A stretch of 35,106 bases of DNA from Piscibacillus salipiscarius JCM 13188 (lineage in GTDB: Bacteria; Bacillota; Bacilli; Bacillales; Alkalibacillaceae): NCBI RefSeq assembly GCF_001311865.1, contig NZ_BBCD01000030.1, positions 1 through 35,106 of the forward strand. The letters are read 5' to 3'. This document shows positions 20,697 to 29,124 of the stretch, piece after piece (within the stretch, counting starts at the first letter, position 1; every line of letters begins with the position of its first letter). The position numbers and the translations under genes were made by a program. Below the pieces are notes generated by a model, which was given only the letters and a program-made list of their open reading frames with translations, had not been told where the DNA came from and did no database searches.

Positions 20697-20811
20697 TTCA
20701 CCCTCCTCAAAACTTAGATTAGTCAGCAATTTCATCTTCTGATACTATGTTTATTAATAGATTCTAGTAATATGATGAATTTCATAAGACACATTTTGAT
20801 GAGGTGATTAA

Positions 20812-21432
20812 ATGAAATCGATAAATCCAAAAGAGCTTAGTAAGAAAGATAATTATAAGTTATTAAGTGGAAGTGTAATCCCCAGACCTATCGCATTTGT
20901 AACATCAATGAATGAACACGGAACTTTAAATGCCGCACCATTTAGCTTTTTTAACATGGTTGCCGGGACTCCGCCTTTAATTGTATTATCAGTTGGTCGA
21001 ATTCGAGGTGAGATAGCCAAACATACAGGAAAGAATATTCTACAAAATAAAGAATTCGTTGTTCATATTTTGGATATGGACTTACTTAAAAAATGAACCA
21101 AACATCTGCACCTTATGAAGAAAATATAAGTGAGATTGACAGAGTTGGGTTCAGCCCTATTGAAAGCTCAGACATAAAAAGTGCCAGGTGTAAAAGAAGC
21201 AAAAATCAGATTAGAATGTAAACTCTTCCAGCACGTTCCTTTAGAGGAAGAAGGTAAATGTTATAATGACCTTTTCATTGGGAAAGTGGTTCGATATCAC
21301 ATAGATGAATCAATCTACGATGATGGCAGGGTTCTCGCGGAACAACTGAATCCAATTGCTCGATTAGCAGGGCCAAATTATGCAGGATTAAGTGAAAACA
21401 TTTATCTAGAACGTCCGACAGATACTGAATAA
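20812..21432 (+). CDS. Flavin reductase-like (FMN-binding split barrel) protein, frameshifted as read
   Basis: Protein of the flavin-reductase/DIM6-NTAB family. Signatures: SGSVIPRPIAFVTSMNEHG, LNAAPFSFFNMVAGTPPLIV, VHILDMDLLKKMNQTSAPY and VRYHIDESIYDDGRV. Members bind FMN and may reduce flavin for partner oxygenases or act in other redox steps. Two A-run errors (near 21090, one base missing; near 21178, one extra) break it; the repaired length is 206 residues. ATG at 20812 has GAGGTGA upstream. It is divergent from the intradiol dioxygenase across a 115-base gap, a layout common for co-regulated catabolic genes. Confidence 0.82.
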
Positions 21433-21435
21433 TAT

Positions 21436-21484
21436 AAAAAGGGCTGAGGAAAAATCAATACCATTTTCCCCAGCCTTATATTTT
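21436..21484. terminator. Bidirectional terminator between two flavin-reductase-type genes
   Basis: AAGGGCTGAGGAAAA pairs with TTTTCCCCAGCCTT, followed by ATATTTT on the plus strand; it lies between convergent stops. Confidence 0.8.
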
Positions 21485-21943
21485 AATCCTGTACAATTTT
21501 TGAGAACTTACCGCCATAATACCCTAAAGGTTCTCCATTTTCATAATTAAAATTGATTACTTTCCCTAGGAATAAGACATGATCTCCTCCATCGTATTCA
21601 GCCCAAGGCTCACATTCTATATATGCTAGTGAATGTTTAATACGATGACCATAGTCCGTTTTTCCCAGTTAAACGGTAACGTCTCATAAGGTTTCCCTGC
21701 AAAATGAAGTGCTATGTCTTCTTGATTAGCCGCTAATATATTAACGATAAACCGATTATCTTTTAATTTATGATAAGCTTTTGTATTTCGATCTATTGAT
21801 ACTAATACTAATGGTGGTTCTAGAGAGACAGATGTAAAGGAATTAGCTGTTAAGCCATGGCAGTCATCCCCTTCATTACACGTAACAACCGTTACACCTG
21901 TTGCAAACCGACCCATACAGTTTCGAAATTCTTTTAAGTCCAA
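21483..21943 (-). CDS. Flavin reductase (HpaC-like), frameshifted as read
   Basis: Short flavin reductase of the HpaC/RutF type, which supplies reduced FMN or FAD to two-component monooxygenases. Seen: FRNCMGRFATGVTVVTC, HGLTANSFTSVSLEPPLVLV, AYHKLKDNRFIVNIL, and after the break HSLAYIECEPWAEYDGGDHV and LFLGKV. An A5 run near 21660 needs one more A to join NWEK to TDYGHRIKHS. The repaired length is 153 residues, normal for the family. TTG at 21943 with GAGGGGGA upstream is the start. No partner oxygenase is in the window. It is distinct in sequence from the neighbouring 206-residue family member. Confidence 0.85.
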
Positions 21944-22066
21944 AAATCTTCCCCCTCACCTCTTTTATTACATATTTTATCGTATAACAATCTGTACCAT
22001 TACTAAAACATATGAAAATCACTACTAGATTGTGTGAGAAATTTTCTAGTTTAATAGTTTTTAAAC

Positions 22067-22830
22067 TTACAGATGTTTGACAAAAAATTCTGTTAATGCG
22101 TATTTTGCTTCCCTGCTCACTTTATGATCACGATTTGGTTCTGATATAAACTGAAAACGATCTTTAGGATAACCACTAGTTTTGAGTTGTTCAACAAACG
22201 ACATAGAATGTTGGTATGGTACAACCTGGTCGTGCTCACCATGCCATATAAAAATTGGTCGATCTGCCAATTTATCCAATTGGCGCGATAAATCAATAGG
22301 TTCTAAAGAAGTTAGCTGCTGATTAATCTCTTGTTGGGTAAGTGGCAAATCAACCCCTTGTTTTCTAATAGACTCCAATAAGTAACTTGCCATATCACTA
22401 ATTCTTGCAGACCCCATCATGATTCCCGCAGCCTTAATCCAAGGATAGCGAGTTAAAGCAGCAGATACTGTAATTCCGCCCATACTCGTTCCGGCGATAC
22501 CAATTCGGTCATCCTTTGCTAATTCATGTTGTTTAATATATAAATATAATTCATTTAAGTCTTCTAAATTTTTAATCACAATTTTCCAGAAATCACTTTG
22601 AATTTTATTTGGATCTGACTCTTTTGTCTATCTCCGTGGTGCATACTGTCAGGAAGTAACACTCGGTAACCTCTTTCAGCCATCAAATATGCTTGAGGCA
22701 AATCTTGTTCTTTAGAACTAGTAAAACCGTGAAAATAAATCATAACTGGGAGTGATTGGTTAATCTTTTCATGATCTACAACTTCAAGTACAGGTATATC
22801 TCTAACATCATATTGATCGATGACAATCAT
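22067..22830 (-). CDS. yitV: Alpha/beta hydrolase (esterase) YitV, frameshifted as read
   Basis: Prolyl-oligopeptidase-like serine esterase matching B. subtilis YitV. The oxyanion region is IYFHGFTSSKEQ, the nucleophile elbow GTSMGGITVS, the acid in WHGEHDQVVPYQHS and the catalytic His in NRDHKVSREAKY, so all three triad parts are present. One A-run contraction near 22618 joins DRQK to ESDPNKIQSDFWK; the repaired length is 254 residues. It is divergent from yitU, as in B. subtilis where yitU and yitV adjoin. Cytoplasmic; natural substrate unknown. Confidence 0.9.
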
Positions 22831-22976
22831 GTATGGTCTCCTCTCAAATCACTTTATTACTATAATAATAAATGATACTAGAGTGCCTTTCAATCGTTAC
22901 AAACATTCACATTACGCAGGAAATGTGATAAAATATTTTAATTAGATATTTACAGGGGAGAATATGGGGTGACATG

Positions 22977-23813
22977 ATGGAAAAACATCTAATAGCATTG
23001 GACTTAGATGGCACACTATTAAATGACGATAAAATTATTTCTGCAAGAACCATTCAAACATTAAAAACAGCTAAAGAGCAAGGTCATGTTGTCATGATTG
23101 CAACTGGTAGACCTTATCGTGTGAGTAAACAATTTTATCAACAATTAGGTTTAGATACACCTATTGTCAATATGAACGGGGCATATGTTCACCATCCGCT
23201 AAATAAAAATTGGGATCATATGCATTCGCCTTTACCTAAAAATGTTGCACTAGATATTGTGGATACATCTACTCAATATGGCGTACAAAATATTATGGCT
23301 GAAATTATGGACCAAGTATTTATTAATCAAGAATCTGAACATATTTTTAATCAATTTTTCTTAGAAGGATTAGAAAAACCAGCTAAAATTGGGCATTTGC
23401 GAGAAACGCTTGACGGAGACCCGTCTTCATTATTAGTACACCCAAATGAAGATAGTGTTAAGCCGATTAGACAAATTTTAGATGATCAGCACGCATCAGT
23501 AATTGATCACCGTAAATGGGGAGCACCTTTTCATGTCATTGAAATTATTCGTTCAGGCCTTCATAAAGCTATTGGCGTTAAAAAGGTAGCTGAAGAATAT
23601 GGTATTCCTCAAAATCGAATTATCGCATTCGGCGATGAAGATAATGATTTAGAAATGATTGATTATGCTGGCGTCGGTGTAGCTATGAATAACGGCATTT
23701 ATGAGCTTAAAAATATAGCTAAAGAAATAACCTTAACTAATCATGAAGATGGCGTAGCTCAATTCATTGAAGAATATTTAAATATTACTACACCAATTAT
23801 AACCCAAGATTAA
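22977..23813 (+). CDS. yitU: HAD-superfamily Cof-type phosphatase YitU
   Basis: Cytoplasmic HAD-IIB (Cof) phosphatase; B. subtilis YitU is one of the phosphatases able to act on the riboflavin precursor ARPP, a biochemical result that may carry over here. Motif I is LDLDGTLLN (two catalytic Asp), motif II is ATGRP, the Lys motif is near SGLHKAIGVKK and motif IV is FGDEDNDLEMI, so the active site is complete. It is intact, 278 residues. The second of two adjoining ATG codons (22977) matches the family's MEKHLIALD start; GGGGTGA lies upstream. A perfect terminator follows. Confidence 0.93.
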   Translation: MEKHLIALDLDGTLLNDDKIISARTIQTLKTAKEQGHVVMIATGRPYRVSKQFYQQLGLDTPIVNMNGAYVHHPLNKNWDHMHSPLPKNVALDIVDTSTQYGVQNIMAEIMDQVFINQESEHIFNQFFLEGLEKPAKIGHLRETLDGDPSSLLVHPNEDSVKPIRQILDDQHASVIDHRKWGAPFHVIEIIRSGLHKAIGVKKVAEEYGIPQNRIIAFGDEDNDLEMIDYAGVGVAMNNGIYELKNIAKEITLTNHEDGVAQFIEEYLNITTPIITQD

Positions 23814-23848
23814 CTATTTATATTTTCCTTCATATTGCACAAAATATA

Positions 23849-23882
23849 CCTGAACACAGTTAAAGCTGTGTTCAGGTTTTTC
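23849..23882 (+). terminator. Terminator of yitU
   Basis: Perfect 11-base stem CCTGAACACAG / CTGTGTTCAGG with a six-base loop and five T or more. Confidence 0.93.
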
Positions 23883-23909
23883 TTTTAGTTAGAGATGGGA
23901 GGATTTTAA

Positions 23910-24053
23910 TTGAAATCGCAACCGATCTACAAACGAAAAAGAAAAAATAAAACAGCTTCAATCAAACAGGAAAGATTTACAGATAAAGCACGTAAAAAGC
24001 AGAAGCCGACCGACACACTCGAGGAGGATTCTAAATGGAAAATAACTTTATGA
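23910..24053 (+). CDS. Small highly basic protein (47 aa)
   Basis: A TTG-started frame with GGGAGG seven bases upstream. The product (KSQPIYKRKRKNKTASIKQE, then RFTDKARKKQKP) is about 40 percent Lys/Arg/Gln and has no membrane segment; it looks like a nucleic-acid-associated or disordered basic peptide. It overlaps the next small gene by 19 bases in a different frame, with that gene's GAGGAGG inside its last codons, which suggests translational coupling. I do not recognise a family. Confidence 0.5.
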   Translation: MKSQPIYKRKRKNKTASIKQERFTDKARKKQKPTDTLEEDSKWKITL

Positions 24054-24241
24054 AACAGGCAAAACAAACTATGCAAAATTTGACAAATAAAGCCAAAAAT
24101 GGCCGTCAAAATCTCCAAAATCAGAAGAATCCATTCAAAGTGTTCAACAAAAGCATTCAATCAGCTTATGAACAAGGAGCACCAGATCAAAAAGAGCAGC
24201 AAGAATTAAAACAATTCGAACAAAAATTAACAATAAACTAA
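24035..24241 (+). CDS. Small Gln/Asn/Lys-rich protein (68 aa)
   Basis: Begins MENNFMKQAKQTMQNLTNKA and ends QQELKQFEQKLTIN; mostly hydrophilic and probably helical with possible coiled-coil character, no Cys, no membrane helix. ATG at 24035 follows GAGGAGGATTCTAA, a strong ribosome binding site. It is the second gene of a two-gene unit ended by a perfect hairpin. Its abundance of Gln and Asn recalls small acid-soluble or spore-associated proteins, but I cannot assign a family or function. Confidence 0.6.
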   Translation: MENNFMKQAKQTMQNLTNKAKNGRQNLQNQKNPFKVFNKSIQSAYEQGAPDQKEQQELKQFEQKLTIN

Positions 24242-24252
24242 AATAACATTTT

Positions 24253-24283
24253 GCGACACAGGTCGACCCTGTGTCGCTTTTTT
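24253..24283 (+). terminator. Terminator of the small-ORF pair
   Basis: Ten-base stem GCGACACAGG / CCTGTGTCGC followed by seven T. Confidence 0.93.
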
Positions 24284-24326
24284 TGTAAAAAACAGTGTAA
24301 AAGTATGTATTTTTTCGAAAATTATG

Positions 24327-24356
24327 TTGTACTAATGGACTACATTCATTTATAAT
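24327..24356 (+). promoter_or_regulatory. Candidate promoter of the phn operon
   Basis: TTGTAC (24327-24332) and TATAAT (24351-24356) are 18 bases apart, upstream of phnD. I saw no convincing PhoP box repeat. Confidence 0.5.
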
Positions 24357-24391
24357 TAAATTGTTTTAATCAATACTAAGGGGGAGTTAAA

Positions 24392-25311
24392 GTGAAAAAG
24401 GTTTTAACACTTATTTTGCTGCTTCATTACTATTTTTAGCAGCTTGTGGTTCTAGTAGTGGCAAAGAACCGAATCCAGACAAGCTTGTAATGGGATTTGT
24501 TCCATCACAAGACTCTGACAAAATTGCGGAAACTGCTGATCCACTTGCAGAAGAACTTGGAAATATTTTAGACAAAGAAGTAGAAGCTGAGACAATGACA
24601 AGTTATAGTGCTCTTGTTGAAGCATTAGGTTCTGGAACCGTACATATCGGTTTCATCCCTGCTTTCGGTTTCGTATTAGCTGATAGTCAGTATGATGTTG
24701 AACCTATTCTAAAGTCTGAGCGTCATGGTAGCGCAACTTATGTTGCTCAGTATCTTGTGCGTGCAGATTCACCTGTTAATAGTTTAGAAGATTTAGAGGA
24801 ACATGCTGGTGAAATGACTTGGGCTTACGGTGATGCGTCATCAACTTCAGGTTACTTATTCCCAGCGGCTCAAATGATGGAAATGTTCGATATTGAATCA
24901 ACGACTCAATTACAAGAAGAATTCTTCGGTGCAACAACAAGCACAGGTGGCCACGATGCTTCTGCAGTTGCTGTATTAGAAGGACAAGCAGATATCGCAA
25001 CAACATTTGATGATGTTCGTGACACAATGGAAGAAGATTACCCTAACATAAAAGATGATCTTAAGAAGATCGGAGAAACTAAGCCTATCCCGAACGACAC
25101 AATTACTGTTCCTAGCTTCTTAGATGATGAATTAACTAAAGAAATTAAAGAAGCATTCCTAAGCTTCAACGAAAATGAAGAAATGATTAAAATCATGAAT
25201 GAAGTATATAACTGGGATGCAATTATTGAAGCTGACAAATCAGACTTCGATGTTGTAAAAGAAACTTACGAGAAATTAGAACTTGATGAAAGTGTACTTG
25301 ACGAAGAATAA
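24392..25311 (+). CDS. phnD: PhnD-type ABC transporter substrate-binding lipoprotein, frameshifted as read
   Basis: Extracytoplasmic binding lipoprotein of the phosphate/phosphite/phosphonate (PhnD) family. The signal peptide MKKVLTLI.. ends in the lipobox LAACGSSS. Domain signatures: VMGFVPSQDSDKIAETADPL, SYSALVEALGSGTVHIGFIP, TWAYGDASSTSGYLFP (ligand-binding loop) and HDASAVAVLEGQADIATTFDD. A T-run contraction near 24417 shifts the frame inside the signal peptide; the repaired length is 306 residues. GTG at 24392 has GGGGGAG upstream. The mature protein is strongly acidic, as exported proteins of halotolerant bacteria often are. First gene of phnD-C-E-E. Ligand (phosphonate, phosphite or other) cannot be told from sequence. 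Confidence 0.93.
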
Positions 25312-25395
25312 ATAAATTTCATATTTTAGATTAAATTTTAATAGGGGGAGAATAACCACTCTCCCTATTTTTTAAGTAAAGAAAGGAAGTCCTCG

Positions 25396-26179
25396 ATGAT
25401 TACTTTTAAAGATCTTTCATTAGTATATCCAAACGGAACACCTGGGTTAAAAATGTTAATGTGACGATTAACGAAGGTGAATTCGTTGTAATTGTAGGTT
25501 TGTCAGGAGCAGGTAAATCTACTTTTATTAGAAGTATTAATAGAATGGTTACACCAACAGATGGTGAACTTTATGTTGAAGATGAAAACATTCTAAATTT
25601 AAAAGGTAAAGACCTTAGAAGATTACGGACAAAAGTCGGTATGATCTTTCAAAACTATAATCTAGTTAACCGTTCTAGCGTTTTTAAGAACACAATAAGT
25701 GGTCGTTTAGGTCATACAGGTACATTTAGAAGTATTTTCAACTTATATCCTAAAGAAGATAAACTAAAAGCATATGAAAATTTAAAACGTGTCAATATCG
25801 AAAAATACATATACCAGCGTGCCGACCAACTAAGTGGTGGGCAGCAGCAACGTGTTAGTATCGCTCGTGTTTTAACACAAGACCCTAAACTTATTTTAGC
25901 TGACGAACCTGTAGCAAGCCTTGACCCGCCTACTTCTCATCAGGTTATGCAGTACTTAAAACGTATTAATAAAGAAGATAATATTACAACGATCGTTAAT
26001 CTACACTTTATTGATATGGCTATGGAATATGCTGATCGAATTATTGGTATGCGAGATGGAGAGGTCGTTTTTGATGGTCCAGTGAGTGAAGTTTCAGAGA
26101 AAACATTGAAGAAATCTATAATCGTCCGATTCGCGAAGATGATTTAAGAGGAAGTGACTCTGATGACGGAGAAGAATAA
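25396..26179 (+). CDS. phnC: PhnC-type ABC transporter ATP-binding protein, frameshifted as read
   Basis: ATPase subunit of the importer. Walker A is GLSGAGKST, the Q-loop is IFQNYNLV, the ABC signature is LSGGQQQR, Walker B is [13 protein letters not shown] and the switch His is in VNLHFIDMA. Two breaks: an A5 run near 25452 ([11 protein letters not shown] expected) and one near 26105, after which [17 protein letters not shown] continues to a stop at 26179. The repaired length is about 261 residues. ATG at 25396 has AAAGGAAG upstream. Its true end overlaps the start of the next gene by 17 bases, so the two are translationally coupled. Confidence 0.93.
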
Positions 26180-26972
26180 TAAGCAAAACTCAAATGTTTA
26201 CTCACTCTACCCTCGAAAACTTAAGATGCAAATTTCTGCCATCTTTATCTTAATTATATTATTCTACTTCTATAGTTTAAGTAAAACCGGATCAGATTTT
26301 CTATTATTGTTACTAGATTTCCCAACCATTTTTAATAAACTAGTATCCATGTTCCCTCCAAATTGGGATTATATACCATTGGCTATTGATCCGTTAATTG
26401 AAACAATTCAAGTCGCTGTCGTCGCAACGACTTTTTCTATTTTAATTTGTATTCCAGCAAGTCTTTTAGCTGCGAATACTGTTACGACAAATAAATTTGT
26501 CTATCAAGCAACTCGTACAATTCTTAACATTTTACGTACTATTCCAGATATTTTACTTGCGACCATTTTCGTTAGTTTATTTGGTATTGGTATTATTCCA
26601 GGTATTTTAGCATTAACAATTTTCTCATTAGGATTACTAGCAAAATTATTAAGTGAGTCTATTGAGACAATTGATTCAAAACAGTTAGATGCTATTAGTT
26701 CAACTGGTGCTAATAAGATTCAGGTTATTTGGTATGGAGTGGTACCACAAGTGTTACCTCAGTTTATTTCTTATGGTTTATATGTATTTGAACTAAACGT
26801 AAGAGCTTCATTAGTATTAGGTTTCGTTGGTGCTGGTGGTATTGGAACGATTATCGATACACAATTAAACTTCTTAAAGTATCAAAACGTCATGGCCATA
26901 CTAATTGTTTTACTTGTTGCTGTGATCATCATTGAAACAATTAGTAACATGCTGAGAAGGAGAGTTGTATAA
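26163..26972 (+). CDS. phnE: PhnE-type ABC transporter permease, first copy
   Basis: Inner-membrane permease of the PhnE family, 269 residues, intact. About six hydrophobic helices; the permease coupling loop (EAA motif) is TGANKIQVIWYGVVPQ, and LVLGFVGAGGIGTIIDTQL is the family's C-terminal signature. ATG at 26163 is preferred to a GTG at 26154, which lies directly on the ribosome binding site. Its stop overlaps the next start (TAATG at 26970). Two tandem, diverged permeases are usual in phosphonate/phosphite transporters of Firmicutes and probably form a heterodimer. Confidence 0.93.
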   Translation: MTEKNNKQNSNVYSLYPRKLKMQISAIFILIILFYFYSLSKTGSDFLLLLLDFPTIFNKLVSMFPPNWDYIPLAIDPLIETIQVAVVATTFSILICIPASLLAANTVTTNKFVYQATRTILNILRTIPDILLATIFVSLFGIGIIPGILALTIFSLGLLAKLLSESIETIDSKQLDAISSTGANKIQVIWYGVVPQVLPQFISYGLYVFELNVRASLVLGFVGAGGIGTIIDTQLNFLKYQNVMAILIVLLVAVIIIETISNMLRRRVV

Positions 26973-27829
26973 TGAGTCAAATACTACCACCAAAACCACA
27001 CCAGAAGAAGAAAAGATTACGAAATTGGTTAATTTTCATCATATTAGGTATCATTTATGTATGGGCCTTTAAAGGGATTTATGAACGTGCAGATTGGTCT
27101 GTATTTGACAACCTAGGCGAAAAGTTCAATCGTGTTATTCCAAAACTCTTTAACCCAGATTGGGCTGAAACTGAAAAAGTTTGGGAATATTTAGTTGAAA
27201 CAGTATTTATCGCTTATGCAGGTACATTAATTGCAGCAATTTTAGCAGTACCATTTGGTTTCTGGGCTGCCAAAAATATGGTTAAATCACCAATTTGGAA
27301 CACATTAGGTAAATGGATTTTAATTTTAGATCGTACATTCCCTGAGCTAATTTTAGCTATCTTATTTGTGATTACCGTAGGTCCAGGACCATTCGCAGGT
27401 GTTCTAACAATTGGCTTAACAGCTTTTGGTATGTTAGGTAAACTATACGCTGAGATTATTGAGAGTATTGATATGAAAGTTGTAGAGGCAATGGAAGCAA
27501 ATGGCGCTAATAAAATGCAAATCTTGTTTTACGCCATCTTCCCTCAAGTGTTACCAGAATTTTTATCGTTTGCCCTTTACCGCTTCGAAATAGACATACG
27601 TGCATCCACTATTTTAGGTTTAGTTGGTGCAGGTGGTATTGGTACATTAATCGTCATTGCAGCAGCTAACCGTAACTGGGAGCAATTAGGTTTAATTCTA
27701 TTAGGAATTATCATAGTTGTGTCACTGATTGATTTTGTCTCAACTAAAATTAGAAAAACGTTTAGTATAATTAATGAGAGTTGTCTCTTTTTAGAGCAAC
27801 TCTTTTTTATTTACATATTCTTTAATTAA
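26972..27829 (+). CDS. phnE: PhnE-type ABC transporter permease, second copy
   Basis: Second permease. After a basic N-terminus (KPHQKKKRLRN) come six or so helices; the EAA-type loop is ANGANKMQILFYAIFPQ and the C-terminal signature TILGLVGAGGIGTLI parallels the first copy, though overall the two are diverged. As read the frame runs on through the terminator to 27829. Removing one A from the five at 27753-27758 gives ..RKRLV and a stop at 27768-27770, ahead of the hairpin and a 265-residue protein, which I take as the true end. Last gene of the phn operon; no phosphonate- or phosphite-degrading enzyme follows. Confidence 0.92.
   Translation: MSQILPPKPHQKKKRLRNWLIFIILGIIYVWAFKGIYERADWSVFDNLGEKFNRVIPKLFNPDWAETEKVWEYLVETVFIAYAGTLIAAILAVPFGFWAAKNMVKSPIWNTLGKWILILDRTFPELILAILFVITVGPGPFAGVLTIGLTAFGMLGKLYAEIIESIDMKVVEAMEANGANKMQILFYAIFPQVLPEFLSFALYRFEIDIRASTILGLVGAGGIGTLIVIAAANRNWEQLGLILLGIIIVVSLIDFVSTKIRKTFSIINESCLFLEQLFFIYIFFN
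27776..27806 (+). terminator. Terminator of the phn operon
   Basis: AGAGTTG / CAACTCT stem enclosing an inner CTCT-TTTT-AGAG hairpin, then six T. Confidence 0.88.
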
Positions 27830-27870
27830 GTATACTATTTGTAATAACAGCTATTGAGAGGGTGACTGAA

Positions 27871-28719
27871 TTGTTTGTTTTATTAAATAATGATTTTGTG
27901 AACCGAAATGAGTGTTTAATTGATATTGAGGACCGCGCTAATCAATTTGGTGACGGAGTTTATGAGGTAATTCGAATTTATGACGGAGAATTTTTCTTAC
28001 TGGAAGACCACCTAAAAACGCTTAATTTACAGCTTAAATGAAGCGAAAATAAATTATGATATTCACAAACATAAATTAGCGGATCAATTACAAAAATAGT
28101 TGAGAAGAATGCATTTCAAGATGGAGGTATTTACTTACAAATATCACGCGGAGCTTCACCGAGATCTCATCCATTTCCGAAAAATACAGAACCTACTTTA
28201 ATTGCTTACCCAATTCCTGTATCAAAACCAGCCGAATCACAAGAACATGGCATAAAAGTTATTTTACAAAATGATTTTCGCTGGCTTAGATGTGACATTA
28301 AAAGTCTAAATTTGCTTGGAAATGTGATGGCTAAGCAAAGTGCACTTGACGCTGGCGCTAAAGAAGCAATTCTTTATAGAGATGAGGAACATGTCACCGA
28401 AGGTAGTTCGACAAATGTTTTTATTATAAAGGATGGTGTTATTAAAACTCATCCAGCTAATAACTATATTCTGAACGGTATTACAAGGCTTTATATTTTC
28501 TTTTTAGCTAAACAGCTAGACCTTACGATTAAAGAGGAAGTATTTTCAGTCAAAGAACTTAAACAGGCAGATGAGGTATTTATTTCTTCCACGACTTCAG
28601 AAGTGATTCCTGTCGTTCAAATTGATGAAGATCAAGTTAATGATGGTAAACCTGGGCCCATAGCTAAGCAACTACTAAATGCATTTTCTGAACATAAACA
28701 TATTAAACAAATACAATAA
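27871..28719 (+). CDS. dat: D-amino-acid aminotransferase (class IV), frameshifted as read
   Basis: PLP enzyme of aminotransferase class IV, most like D-alanine aminotransferase, which makes D-glutamate for peptidoglycan. Signatures: RANQFGDGVYEVIRIYDG, LQISRGASPRSHPFP, the PLP lysine in CDIKSLNLLGNVMAKQ, VTEGSSTNVFII, NYILNGITR and VFISSTTSEVIPV. Two breaks: an extra T near 28026 (NYSLNEAKINYD expected) and an A5 run near 28095 (QKIVEKNAF expected). The repaired length is about 282 residues. TTG at 27871 with GAGAGGGTGA upstream is the start. Substrate range is inferred from family membership; a branched-chain or aminodeoxychorismate lyase role is less likely given the RGASPRSHPFP loop. Confidence 0.9.
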
Positions 28720-28801
28720 TTGACTGATTTCAACACTTTTCTTTTTTAAAGAGAAAATTCGTGCTAATATTAGTAGAGAATATACTAGGGAGGGATTTTG
28801 A

Positions 28802-29065
28802 ATGAGCGTCATTGCAGAAGCGACTCCTAACCCAAATGCAATGAAATTCACCGTTGATAAAGTAATTTTTGAAGGTGACGACAGCATCTCAGTTATGCAA
28901 GGTGAAACTAGTGAACATGACATTTTAAATGATTTAATGAAATTAGAAGGTGTTGATAACGTTTTTGGATACCATAATTTCATAACCGTAAACAAAACAT
29001 TTGATGCCGAATGGGATCAACTCATCCCAAAAGTAGAAAGTGTATTTGAGGGTTACGGTTACTAA
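28802..29065 (+). CDS. Stand-alone Nfu N-terminal domain protein
   Basis: An 87-residue protein consisting of only the Nfu/NifU N-terminal-like domain (EATPNPNAMKFTVDKVIFEG, then VFGYHNFITVNKT). The C-terminal CxxC iron-sulfur-binding domain of Nfu is absent, and there is no Cys at all, so it cannot itself scaffold a cluster; it may be a binding or adaptor module. ATG at 28802 has GGGAGGG upstream. Intact and apparently monocistronic, with its own terminator. Similar stand-alone copies are common in Bacillaceae. Confidence 0.85.
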   Translation: MSVIAEATPNPNAMKFTVDKVIFEGDDSISVMQGETSEHDILNDLMKLEGVDNVFGYHNFITVNKTFDAEWDQLIPKVESVFEGYGY

Positions 29066-29066
29066 A

Positions 29067-29124
29067 TCAAAAAAAGAGCATTCCTGACCAGCCACTTTAA
29101 GGCTGATTGGGAATGCTTCTTTTT
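29067..29124. terminator. Terminator between the Nfu_N gene and the BsuPI gene
   Basis: AAAAAGAGCATTCC pairs with GGGAATGCTTCTTTTT, with an inner AGCC / GGCT stem. It ends at the stop of the convergent gene and could serve both. Confidence 0.85.
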
